Source: an uncultured Jannaschia sp.
Lineage (GTDB): Bacteria > Pseudomonadota > Alphaproteobacteria > Rhodobacterales > Rhodobacteraceae
Assembly (NCBI RefSeq): GCF_947494055.1
Contig: NZ_CANLTR010000018.1
Span: forward strand, 1-64,000
Direction of reading: 5' to 3'
DNA length: 64,000 nucleotides
Shown piece by piece: positions 51,313 to 59,818 of this stretch. Under the pieces are notes generated by a model. It made no database searches. It worked only from the letters and a program-made list of their open reading frames with translations, and had not been told where the DNA came from. Position 1 is the stretch's first letter. The number at the start of each line of letters is the position of its first letter. The translations under genes were made by a program, and so were the position numbers.

Positions 51313-52563
51313 ATGGCGAAGACACGATACGTACTGGTGGGCGTCGGCAATCGGGGCACGACGATGTGGGGCGGCGACCTGCTCGAGGGCTGGGGCGACG
51401 TTCTCGAGCTCGTCGCGATCTGCGACCTGAACCGGATGCGGGCGGAGCGGGCCCGCGAGATGATCGGCTCCGCCGCGCCGATCTGGAGCGATCTCGCCGC
51501 CTGCCTCGCGGAGACGAAGCCCGACCTCGTCATCGTCTGCACCCGCGACGACAACCACGACGACATCGTGGTCGCCGCGCTGGAAGCCGGCGCCGACGTC
51601 ATCACCGAGAAGCCGATGACGACGACGCCGGACAAGATCCACCGCATCCGCGAGGCGGAGGCGCGGACGGGGCGCAAGGTCGACGTGTCCTTCAACTACC
51701 GCTTCTCGCCCACCAACGGCCGCATCAAGGAATTGCTGGACGAGGGCGCGATCGGCACCGTCACCTCGGTCGACTTCCACTGGTATCTCGACAACAAGCA
51801 CGGCGCCGACTACTTCCGCCGCTGGCACGGTTTCCGGGAGAATTCCGGCTCGCTCTTCGTGCACAAGGCGACGCACCATTTCGACCTGCTGAACTGGTTC
51901 CTCGACGCCGACCCGGAGACCGTCCTGGCCTTCGGGGAGCTGCGAAACTACGGCGCGAACGGGCCGTTCCGGTCGGACCGCTGCCACGGTTGTCCCCATG
52001 CCTCCGAATGCCGGTACTACTTCGACATGGAGGCCGACCCGTTCCTGTGGCCGCTCTACGGCGACCCGGCGGCGGAGGACGGCTACTTCCGCGATGCCTG
52101 CGTCTACCGGGCGGAGATCGACATCCCCGACACGATGGTGGCCTCGATCCGCTTCGACAACCGGACGCTCGTCTCCTACTCGCTGCACACCTACATGCCG
52201 GTCGAGGGGCACCACATCGCCTTCAACGGTACCGACGGGCGGATCGAGCTGCGACAGTTCGAGAAGCAGCCCTGGGATTCCCCGCCCTCCGACGAGATCA
52301 GGCTCATCCGGTCCTTCCCGAACGAGGCCGAGACGATCGAGGTCCCGCACGAGCCGGGCGGCCATTACGGCGGCGACAACCGGATGCGCGACATGATCTT
52401 CCGCAAGGGCAACGATCCGCTGCGGCAACGCGCGGGCTCCCGCGCCGGGGCGATGTCGGTGCTGACCGGGGTCGCCGCGTTGCGAAGCAGCGACGAGAAG
52501 CGCGAGGTCCGGATCGACGAGATCGCGCCGGACAATCTCGGGCCGCGGACGCCGCTGAGCTGA
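51313..52563 (+). CDS. Gfo/Idh/MocA-family oxidoreductase with a cysteine-rich insert
   Basis: This 416-residue Rossmann-fold oxidoreductase (YVLVGVGNRGTTMWGGD near the start, EKPMTTT at residue 99) is divergent from the sugar transporter. GSLFVHKATHHFDLLNWFLD is the catalytic-domain segment. An unusual insert holds three cysteines, C224, C227 and C233 (SDRCHGCPHASECRYYF), which might bind zinc. The ATG at 51313 has GGAGG upstream. It probably acts on the same substrate family as the transporter. Confidence 0.83.
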   Translation: MAKTRYVLVGVGNRGTTMWGGDLLEGWGDVLELVAICDLNRMRAERAREMIGSAAPIWSDLAACLAETKPDLVIVCTRDDNHDDIVVAALEAGADVITEKPMTTTPDKIHRIREAEARTGRKVDVSFNYRFSPTNGRIKELLDEGAIGTVTSVDFHWYLDNKHGADYFRRWHGFRENSGSLFVHKATHHFDLLNWFLDADPETVLAFGELRNYGANGPFRSDRCHGCPHASECRYYFDMEADPFLWPLYGDPAAEDGYFRDACVYRAEIDIPDTMVASIRFDNRTLVSYSLHTYMPVEGHHIAFNGTDGRIELRQFEKQPWDSPPSDEIRLIRSFPNEAETIEVPHEPGGHYGGDNRMRDMIFRKGNDPLRQRAGSRAGAMSVLTGVAALRSSDEKREVRIDEIAPDNLGPRTPLS

Positions 52564-52582
52564 AGCGCGGGGGGCAGGGTGG

Positions 52583-53947
52583 TCAGCCATCCCGCCCCTC
52601 CACCCGGGCACGCCATCGTTCGGCATAGGCCCGCAGGGCGCGCCGGTCCGAACAGGTGATTGCGGGGCCGGCTGCGACGCGAGGCGCCGACGCGACCAGC
52701 ATCGCGGCCCCCGCCGAAGTGCCGGTGGCCGAGCCGGACGCCTCCACCCGGTCGTGCAGGGCGGCGAGCATGTCGAGATAATCGGCGTTCCGCGCGAAGG
52801 GTCCCTCGACGACGACCGGTCCCGCCGCGCCGGCGAGCGTGAGGCAGGTATCGGTCATCAACGCGAGATACCAGGCGAGGGCGAGCGTCCGCGCGCCCTC
52901 GGTCGGAGGCTCGGCGGTGAAGCCCCCGTGCCGCGCGGGGAAAGGTCCGGTGCCCCGCTCGACGGCGGGCAGGCAATGGAGGCCGGAAAGGACCGCCGCG
53001 CGATCCTGCGGCGTGGGCGCCGTCCCGTCCCCGCGCAGACGCTCGTATTCGCGTCCGCCCATGAAGCGCGCGGAGGGGACGGGCTCGCCCCGGGCGGAGA
53101 CGTTGACCAGCGTGTCGCGCGCCGGGTCGAGGTCCACCGGGCGCCCGCCGACCGCCATGACGACGACCCAGGTGCCGGTCGAGACGATCGCGAAGGGCGC
53201 GTCCCGCCCGAGGAGATGCGGGTAGAGGGAGGCGTTGCTGTCGTGGATGCCGCAGGCGACGGGCGTGTCGCGCCCGAGCCCGGTCCGCGCCGCGACCTTC
53301 GCCGAGACGGTGCCGAGGACGTCCGAGGAATGCCGCGCCGGCGCGAACCTGTCGGCGAGGCCGAGCCGCGCCGGCAGGGACGAGAACCGGCCCGCCCACG
53401 GGTTCCAGAGATCGGTGTGGCAGCCGAGCGAGCTGACATCCGTGGCGCGCGCGCCGGTCAGGCGGAAGCCCCAGTATTGCGGATAGGTCACGACATGGGC
53501 GACGCGCGCCGCGACCGAAGCATCCTCGGTCAGCATCCAGTGCAGCTGCGCCCCGAGATTGAGCCCGTTCGGCAGGCGCGGGGAGCCGGTCTCCGCGAAG
53601 GGCGGGCGGATCGCGTCGTAGGCGGCGGCGCTGGCCCCGGGTCCGTCGTGCTCGTAGTCCAGCATCGGCGCCGCGAGCCCGCCCTCCGCATCGAGGAGCA
53701 CCGCCGCCGCGCCGTGGGTCGTCACCGAGATCGCGTCGATCCCGTGGGCGGCCTGCATCCCGGCAAGGCCATCGAGCAGGAAATTCCAGTGCCCGTCGAG
53801 GTCGAAATGCGGCCAGGGCGGGCCGGGGCGGACCGTGTTGGGGCGGGTTCGCACGTCGATCTCGGTCAGGTTCCCGGCCTCGACCAGAGCGAGCTTCGCG
53901 TTGGTCTTGCCGATGTCGATGACGGCGATGTGGCGTGGCGCGGTCAT
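52583..53947 (-). CDS. rhaK: FGGY-family sugar kinase (rhamnulokinase)
   Basis: This 454-residue kinase of the FGGY fold phosphorylates the ketose L-rhamnulose at C1. N-terminal phosphate-1 motif [14 protein letters not shown] and the [17 protein letters not shown] and [15 protein letters not shown] motifs match. It is the last gene of the rhaRSTPQUK operon and its start overlaps the mutarotase gene by 4 bp. In Rhizobium leguminosarum RhaK is known also to be needed for rhamnose transport; whether that holds here is unknown. Confidence 0.88.
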   Translation of the reverse strand: MTAPRHIAVIDIGKTNAKLALVEAGNLTEIDVRTRPNTVRPGPPWPHFDLDGHWNFLLDGLAGMQAAHGIDAISVTTHGAAAVLLDAEGGLAAPMLDYEHDGPGASAAAYDAIRPPFAETGSPRLPNGLNLGAQLHWMLTEDASVAARVAHVVTYPQYWGFRLTGARATDVSSLGCHTDLWNPWAGRFSSLPARLGLADRFAPARHSSDVLGTVSAKVAARTGLGRDTPVACGIHDSNASLYPHLLGRDAPFAIVSTGTWVVVMAVGGRPVDLDPARDTLVNVSARGEPVPSARFMGGREYERLRGDGTAPTPQDRAAVLSGLHCLPAVERGTGPFPARHGGFTAEPPTEGARTLALAWYLALMTDTCLTLAGAAGPVVVEGPFARNADYLDMLAALHDRVEASGSATGTSAGAAMLVASAPRVAAGPAITCSDRRALRAYAERWRARVEGRDG

Positions 53948-54261
53948 TCCAGGTGGAACACCGTCTCGAGATCGCGGACGACGGGGGAAGCGTCGGGGTT
54001 CGTCTCCATGATGTCGGCCATGTGGTCCCACCAGCGCCGCATCACCGGATGGTCCGGCAGCGCGTCCATGCCGTGATCGTCGCGCCGCCAGAGCACCGCG
54101 AAGAGGGTCGAGGTCCCCCGGTCGAGATGGATCGAATAATCGCTGACCCCCGCCTCGTGCAGCAGCGCCGCGAGTTCCGGCCAGATCGCGTCGTGGCGGC
54201 GTCTGTACTCGGCCTCCTGCCCCGGCAGGAGCTTCATCGCGAAGGCATGTTTCTCGCTCAC
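53944..54261 (-). CDS. rhaU: L-rhamnose mutarotase
   Basis: This 105-residue protein interconverts the alpha and beta anomers of L-rhamnose. The family pattern is intact: [20 protein letters not shown], then [20 protein letters not shown], and [11 protein letters not shown]. It starts at a GTG that overlaps the stop of the permease gene (GTGA) and ends overlapping rhaK, so it is fully within the coupled operon. Confidence 0.92.
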   Translation of the reverse strand: MSEKHAFAMKLLPGQEAEYRRRHDAIWPELAALLHEAGVSDYSIHLDRGTSTLFAVLWRRDDHGMDALPDHPVMRRWWDHMADIMETNPDASPVVRDLETVFHLE

Positions 54262-55259
54262 GCGGCCCTCCCGGTGCGGATCAGGCGGTAGAGGCGCGGC
54301 AGCGCGATCACCGCGATGAGGAGCGCGCCGGTGAAGATCGACATGACGATCCCCGGCACGTTGAGGAGCCCCAGCCCGAAGGTCGCCATCCCGATGATGA
54401 GCGCCGCCAGCACCACGCCGAGGATCGAGCCCGCGCCGCCCAGGATCGACACGCCGCCGAGCACGACCATCGTGACGACCTCCAGTTCCCAGGCGAAGGC
54501 GATGGAGGGGCGGGTGGAGCCCAGCCGCGCGGTCAGGCAGATCGCCGCGACCCCCGACATCACGCCGGTCAGCACGAAGAGGATCATCTTCACCCGCGCG
54601 ACGCGGATGCCCGAGAAGGTCGCCGCCGTCGGGTTGTTGCCGATGGCGTAGATTTGCCGACCGAAATTGGTCGTGTGCAGCACGATTGCATAGATCCCGG
54701 CCAGAGCCGCGAAGAGTACGAGCTCGAAGGAGATCACCCAGAACACGTAGCCGCGCCCGAACCATGCGAAGTCCGACGGGTAGCCGTTGAACGCCTGATC
54801 GCCCAGCACGATGTAGCTGATCCCCCGGAACAGGCTCATCGTGCCGATGGTGACGACGATGGAGGGCAGGCCCAGCCGGGTGACGAGAAGCCCGTTGAAG
54901 AGCCCGCAGACGAGGCCCACGCCGAGGCCGATCGCGACGAGACCCACCGCGCCGACGTCGAATTGCAGCGCCCAGCCCATCGCGGTGGAGGCCAGCGCGA
55001 TGATCCCCGCGACGCTCAGGTCGATCTCCCCCGCGACGATGAGGAGCGCCATGGCGAAGGCGATCATCGCCTTCTCGGTAATGTTGAAGGTCGCGTCCGA
55101 GAGGTTCCAGGGGTCGAGGAAGTAGGGGCTGGCCTGCGTGTTGGCGACGAAGATCAGCACCGCGATCACGCCGAGAAGCAGCTCCCAGCTCCGCAGCACG
55201 CGCGCGCCCCGCCGCGAACCGCGATCGGGCAGGTGGCGGGCCTCGGCGGTCAGGCTCAT
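54258..55259 (-). CDS. rhaQ: rhamnose ABC transporter permease RhaQ
   Basis: This 333-residue ribose-type permease contains [39 protein letters not shown] and [18 protein letters not shown], the three landmark segments of its family. Ten hydrophobic segments are apparent. It overlaps rhaP by 4 bp and forms the second half of the membrane channel. Confidence 0.9.
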   Translation of the reverse strand: MSLTAEARHLPDRGSRRGARVLRSWELLLGVIAVLIFVANTQASPYFLDPWNLSDATFNITEKAMIAFAMALLIVAGEIDLSVAGIIALASTAMGWALQFDVGAVGLVAIGLGVGLVCGLFNGLLVTRLGLPSIVVTIGTMSLFRGISYIVLGDQAFNGYPSDFAWFGRGYVFWVISFELVLFAALAGIYAIVLHTTNFGRQIYAIGNNPTAATFSGIRVARVKMILFVLTGVMSGVAAICLTARLGSTRPSIAFAWELEVVTMVVLGGVSILGGAGSILGVVLAALIIGMATFGLGLLNVPGIVMSIFTGALLIAVIALPRLYRLIRTGRAA

Positions 55260-56230
55260 CGCGTGGCCTCCGGCTTCAGGATCACGCGGCCGGGCTGGCG
55301 GCGGGCGTTGAAGCCGACGGCGACGATGATCGCGGCGCCCGAGATCGCCATCTGCCAGAAGGGCGAGATGCCGGCGACCGGCAGCGCGTTCTTGATCGTG
55401 CCGAGGAACAGCGCGCCCAGCACCGCGCCCGTGACCGTGCCAAGGCCCCCGGCGATCGAGATCCCGCCGATCACGCAGGCCGCGACGATGTCGAGCTCGA
55501 ACCCGCCGGCGACGTCCGTGTAGGCCACCGCGTAGCGCGAGACCCAGAGATAGCCGCACAGCCCGGCCAGCCCGCCGGAGATGACGAAGGCCCAGAACCG
55601 CGTCCGGCCGACGTCGATGCCGGTATAGATTGCCGCGCCCGGATTGCCGCCGACGGCGTAGAAGGCCCGGCCGAGCGCGGTGCGGTTCACGCCCACGGCG
55701 AAGGCCGCGACGATGGCGACGCCGGTCCAGCCGAGAAGCGGCAGGCCGAGAAGTTCCGTGCGCGGCAACGCCTTGTAGGCCGCGCTCATCTCGTGGCTGT
55801 TCACCCAGGCGCCGCCGGAGACGAGGAAGATCACGCCCCGGTAGATCGTCAGCGTGCCCAGCGTGACGACGATGGAGGGGATCTCCAGCTTCCAGACGAG
55901 AAGCCCGTTGAACGCGCCCAACAGGAGGCCGAGGGCGATGGCGATGGCGAGGAGGAGACCGACCGGCAGGCCCGGCATGGCGGCGTTGAGCATCGCCGTG
56001 ACCATGCCCGTGAGCGCGAGGTTCGAGGCGAGCGAGAGGTCGATGCAGCGCGTCAGGATCACCAGCATCTGCCCGAGCGCGAGGATGATCAGGATCGAGG
56101 TGTCGTTGAGGATCCGGGTAAGGTTGCCGGGCGCGGCGAAGCCCGCGAAGCGCGTCTCCACGAGCAGGACGAGCGCGACCAGCGCGGCGAGCAGGATCGC
56201 CTCGCGGGAGCGGACAAACGACCCGATCAT
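55256..56230 (-). CDS. rhaP: rhamnose ABC transporter permease RhaP
   Basis: This 324-residue ribose-type permease has [40 protein letters not shown] and [18 protein letters not shown] as family signatures. The ATG at 56230 overlaps the rhaT stop by 4 bp. It is paired with RhaQ. Confidence 0.9.
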   Translation of the reverse strand: MIGSFVRSREAILLAALVALVLLVETRFAGFAAPGNLTRILNDTSILIILALGQMLVILTRCIDLSLASNLALTGMVTAMLNAAMPGLPVGLLLAIAIALGLLLGAFNGLLVWKLEIPSIVVTLGTLTIYRGVIFLVSGGAWVNSHEMSAAYKALPRTELLGLPLLGWTGVAIVAAFAVGVNRTALGRAFYAVGGNPGAAIYTGIDVGRTRFWAFVISGGLAGLCGYLWVSRYAVAYTDVAGGFELDIVAACVIGGISIAGGLGTVTGAVLGALFLGTIKNALPVAGISPFWQMAISGAAIIVAVGFNARRQPGRVILKPEATR

Positions 56231-57744
56231 GCGGCGGCCTCGTAGCCCGCCGCCGCCCGGACCAGCGCCTCTGGCGTCAGCCCTGCGCGGTCGTAGCGGG
56301 CGGCGATGCGGCCGTCGCGCATCACGATGACGCGGTCGGACATGCCGAGGATCTCGGGGATCTCGGAGCTGACCATGACGACCGACAGGCCCTCGGCGGC
56401 GAGCTCGGCCATGAATTCGTGGACGGCGGCCTTGGAGCCCACGTCGATCCCCTTCGTCGGCTCGTCGAGGATGATGACCGCGGGCTTCGTGGCCAGCCAC
56501 TTGGCGATCACGACCTTCTGCTGGTTGCCGCCCGAGAGCGTGCCCACCTCCTGATCGAGCGCCGCGGCGCGCAGGTCGAGCCGCTCGGTGTAGCGGCGGG
56601 CGAGGCGGAACTCCTCGGCCATGCGCACGAAACCGTGCCGGGATGTCTGCGACAGCGAGGGCAGGGTGACGTTCTGGAAGATCGGCAGCGCGGTGATCGC
56701 ACCTTGCCGCCCCCGGTCCTCCGGCACGTAGACGATGCCGCTCGCGATGGCGTCGGCGGGCGAGCGGATCGCGAGCGGGCGGCCGTCGAGCGTCACCGTG
56801 CCCGCCGAGGGACGGGTCACGCCGAACAGCGCCTGCATGAACTCGGACCGGCCCGCGCCGACGAGGCCGTAGAAGCCCAGGATCTCGCCCCGGCGCAGGG
56901 TGAAGGAGATGTCGGCGAACTCGGTCAGGTGGCTCATGCCCTCGACGCGCAGAACCTCGTCGCCGGGTGTCGCCGTGCGGGCCGGAAAGATCGCGTCCAT
57001 CGAGCGGCCGACCATCCGCTCGACCAACTGGTCCTCGGTCACGTCGGCGATCCGGCCCGCATCGACCATCTCGCCGTCGCGGAAGACGGTATAGCGGTCG
57101 GCGATGCGGAAGATCTCGTCGAACTTGTGGCTGATGAAGAGGATCGCCTGGCCCTCGGACTTCAGCCGCTCGACAAGCTCGTAGAGCTCTTCGATCTCGG
57201 TCTGGGAAAGCGAGGCCGTCGGCTCGTCCATGACCACGACGCGTGCTTCGACCGAGAGCGCGCGGGCGATGGCGACGAGGTGCTTGGACGCGATGCCGAG
57301 ATCGCGCAGCGGCGTGCGCGGGTCGATCCGCGCGCCGATGCGCTTCAGGATGGCCGCGGCCTCCTCCCGCATCCGCGCCCAGTCCACGAGGCCGAAGCGC
57401 CCGCGCGGGGCGTGGCCGAGGAAGATGTTCTCCGCCACGGTCAGCTCGTCGAAGAGCACCGTCTCCTGATGGATCGCGGTGATCCCCGCCGCCGTCGCCG
57501 CGCCGGCCGAGGGAAAGCGCGTCTCGGTCCCGTCCACGCGGATCGTGCCGGCGTCCGGCTGGTAGATGCCGGTCAGCACCTTGACGAGCGTGGACTTGCC
57601 CGCCCCGTTCTCGCCCACCAGCGCCGTGACCTGGCCGGGATAGAGCGCGAGATCCACGTTCGCGAGCGCGACCACACCCGGAAACGTCTTGCGTATCCCG
57701 TCGAGCCGCAGCACCGGATCGGCGTCGGTCCCTGTATCCTTCAT
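56227..57744 (-). CDS. rhaT: rhamnose ABC transporter double ATPase RhaT
   Basis: This 505-residue double ATPase has Walker A GENGAGKSTLVKVLTG in the first domain with Walker B VVVMDEPTASLSQ. In the second domain the signature LSGGNQQKVVIAKWLA is followed by Walker B VIILDEPTKGID. The ATG at 57744 was chosen, with GGAGGG eight bases upstream; a GTG one codon earlier is also possible. Confidence 0.92.
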   Translation of the reverse strand: MKDTGTDADPVLRLDGIRKTFPGVVALANVDLALYPGQVTALVGENGAGKSTLVKVLTGIYQPDAGTIRVDGTETRFPSAGAATAAGITAIHQETVLFDELTVAENIFLGHAPRGRFGLVDWARMREEAAAILKRIGARIDPRTPLRDLGIASKHLVAIARALSVEARVVVMDEPTASLSQTEIEELYELVERLKSEGQAILFISHKFDEIFRIADRYTVFRDGEMVDAGRIADVTEDQLVERMVGRSMDAIFPARTATPGDEVLRVEGMSHLTEFADISFTLRRGEILGFYGLVGAGRSEFMQALFGVTRPSAGTVTLDGRPLAIRSPADAIASGIVYVPEDRGRQGAITALPIFQNVTLPSLSQTSRHGFVRMAEEFRLARRYTERLDLRAAALDQEVGTLSGGNQQKVVIAKWLATKPAVIILDEPTKGIDVGSKAAVHEFMAELAAEGLSVVMVSSEIPEILGMSDRVIVMRDGRIAARYDRAGLTPEALVRAAAGYEAAA

Positions 57745-57802
57745 CACGAAGACCCTCCGGTCATGCGGACCCGACCCTTGCGGACCGGGTCCGCGTCCGG
57801 CC

Positions 57803-58798
57803 TCAGAAGACGCTCTTGAACTCGTCGATGTTCGAGGCGTCGTAGGTGAAGGGCTCGCTCATCGCGGCCTGGTTGTCGTCGTCGAGCGTGGCGGTGCCCA
57901 TCCGGCCCATCGAGATCTCCGCGCCGGGCTCCGCCGTCGCCGCGTCGGTGGCGAGCGCGTGGGCGATCATCGCGGTCGCGTAGCCCAGATCTACCGGGTT
58001 CCAGATCGCGAAGGACTTGGACGCGCCCGACTCGATGGCGCCCGCCATCTCGGACGGCAGGCCGAGGCCGGTGACGTTCACCTCGCCGACCTTGCCCGCG
58101 TCCTGCACCGCCTGCGCGGCGGCGACGATGCCGACGGAGGTCGGCGCGATGATGGCGTCGAGATCGGGGTAGGATTGCAGCAGGCCCTGCGTCTCCCGAT
58201 AGGACTTGTCGGCGAGGTCGTCGCCGTAGACCGTCGCCACCACCTCGATGTCCGGGTAGTCGCCCATGACCTGCTTCATCTCCTCGATCCAGACGTTCTG
58301 GTTGGTGGAGGTGGAGGTGGCCGAGAGCACTGCGACCTTGCCGCCCTCGGGCAGCTGGTCGGCGGCGAGCTTGATGATCGTCTGGCCGATCAGCTCGTCG
58401 GAGGAGGGGGCGAGGTGCATCTCGCGGCCCTCGGGCGCGACGCCGGAATCCCAGGAGATGACGGTGATGCCGCGCTGCATGGCGCGCTCCAGCGCCGGGA
58501 CGACCGCGTCGGGATCGTTGGCGGAGATGGCGATGGCGTCGACCCGCTGCGCGATCAGGCTGTTGATGACCTCGATCTGGCCCTCCGCCGTGGTGGAGGT
58601 CGGGCCGGTATAGATGATCTCGACGCCGCCCAGCTCCTCGGCGGCCTCCTCGGCGCCGCGCGCGGCGGCCTCGAAGAAGCCGTTGCCGAGCGACTTGGCG
58701 ACGAGCGCGATGCGCATGTTGTCCTGCGCGAGGGCGGTGGTGGACCACAGCCCTGCCACGAGGCCCGTGGCGATGGCGATGCGTCTGGTGATGCTCAT
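57803..58798 (-). CDS. rhaS: rhamnose-binding periplasmic protein RhaS
   Basis: This 331-residue ribose-type binding protein has a signal peptide (MSITRRIAIATGLVAGLWST, cleaved after ALA). LGNGFFEAAARGAEEAAEEL and AISANDPDAVVPALERAMQR fit the family. Together with RhaT, RhaP and RhaQ it forms the L-rhamnose importer known from Rhizobium. Confidence 0.92.
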   Translation of the reverse strand: MSITRRIAIATGLVAGLWSTTALAQDNMRIALVAKSLGNGFFEAAARGAEEAAEELGGVEIIYTGPTSTTAEGQIEVINSLIAQRVDAIAISANDPDAVVPALERAMQRGITVISWDSGVAPEGREMHLAPSSDELIGQTIIKLAADQLPEGGKVAVLSATSTSTNQNVWIEEMKQVMGDYPDIEVVATVYGDDLADKSYRETQGLLQSYPDLDAIIAPTSVGIVAAAQAVQDAGKVGEVNVTGLGLPSEMAGAIESGASKSFAIWNPVDLGYATAMIAHALATDAATAEPGAEISMGRMGTATLDDDNQAAMSEPFTYDASNIDEFKSVF

Positions 58799-58840
58799 GT
58801 CGTTTCCTCCCTGAATGAACGTTGTGCGTCGGGTTGCCCC

Positions 58841-59647
58841 TCAACCCGTGGCGGGCATCTCGGCCCGGCCACGCCGGGGGCTCGCCACGACGAGGCGCGG
58901 CCCCGCGGCCTCGACCATCGCGGCGTCTGCGTCGGTGATGCGGTCGTCGGTGATCAGCGTGTCGATCCGGTCGAGCGAGCACAGGATCAGGCTGGACCGG
59001 TGCCGGAACTTGGTCGAGTCGACCATCAGCACGACCTCGTCGGCCTGCCCGATGAGTTTGGTCTCGGCCTGGATGATGAGCGGGTCCCCTTCCATCACGC
59101 CGAGCCGCGACACGCCTTGCGCGCCAAGGAACATGCGGCGCGCGGCGAAGTTCTTCGTCACGTCGTTCTCGAAGGGGGAGAGCACGATGTTCTGCTCGCG
59201 GTAGATGGTCCCGCCGGCGAGCATGACGGTGTTCTTCGACTGCTTGAGCAGATGCTCGGCGATCGGGAAGGAATTGGTGAAGACGAGGCAGCGCCGGTTG
59301 GCGAGCGGATGCACCATCTGGAACGTGGTCGTCCCGCCGTTGATGATGATCGCGTCGCCGTCGGCGCAGAGCTCGACCGCCGCCTGCGCGATGGCCCGCT
59401 TCTCGGCGATCTGCCGGGTGGCGTTCATCTCGAAGGGGCGTCCCGCGAGGCCCACGAATTGCGGCGGCGCCAGCGATTCCACCCCGCCGCGGACCCGGCG
59501 CACCTTCTTCTGCATGTGGAGCGTGGCGATGTCCCGGCGCACCGTCGCCTCCGACGCGTCGGTCAGTTCGACGAGCTCGGCCACGGTCGCCACGGGGCGC
59601 GCCTGGACGGCGGACAGGATCGTCCTGTGGCGCTCGCTCTCGATCAT
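58841..59647 (-). CDS. rhaR: DeoR-family regulator of rhamnose catabolism
   Basis: This 268-residue repressor has an N-terminal DeoR helix-turn-helix (VAELVELTDASEATVRRDIA) and a sugar-phosphate sensing domain (ADGDAIIINGGTTTFQMVHP, and the later DEVVLMVDSTKFRHRSSLIL). It is the first gene of the rhaRSTPQUK operon and divergent from rhaDI. The inducer is probably a phosphorylated rhamnose intermediate, by analogy with other DeoR proteins. Confidence 0.9.
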   Translation of the reverse strand: MIESERHRTILSAVQARPVATVAELVELTDASEATVRRDIATLHMQKKVRRVRGGVESLAPPQFVGLAGRPFEMNATRQIAEKRAIAQAAVELCADGDAIIINGGTTTFQMVHPLANRRCLVFTNSFPIAEHLLKQSKNTVMLAGGTIYREQNIVLSPFENDVTKNFAARRMFLGAQGVSRLGVMEGDPLIIQAETKLIGQADEVVLMVDSTKFRHRSSLILCSLDRIDTLITDDRITDADAAMVEAAGPRLVVASPRRGRAEMPATG

Positions 59648-59693
59648 CCCCGACCTCCCCGGTTACGGCGAGGTTCCCGTGCGAACGGATCAT

Positions 59694-59767
59694 TGTCAAT
59701 CATGTTTCGTCACAAGCAATCGTTTCTGCGGTGCAGAATGATCGTTGATGATCGAAAGCGATTGACA
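59694..59767. promoter_or_regulatory. divergent rhaR/rhaD control region
   Basis: TGTCAATC (59694-59701) and its exact complement GATTGACA (59760-59767) flank the region. Within it lie CAATCG (59717-59722) and CGATTG (59759-59764), and a 6-bp stem TTCTGC/GCAGAA with a 3-nt loop (59724-59738). TGTCAA and TTGACA can serve as -35 boxes pointing outward to rhaR and rhaD, so the arms may be promoter elements, operator half-sites or both. Confidence 0.45.
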
Positions 59768-59818
59768 CGACGTGCCCGCGCGAAGAGGTTGCGCGCAGAT
59801 CGAGGCGGGGGAGACACG

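Noticed and set aside
57689..59818. Long plus-strand open frame in front of rhaD
   Set aside because: It is antisense to rhaT, rhaS and rhaR, has no family similarity, and the true RhaD start is clear at 59819.
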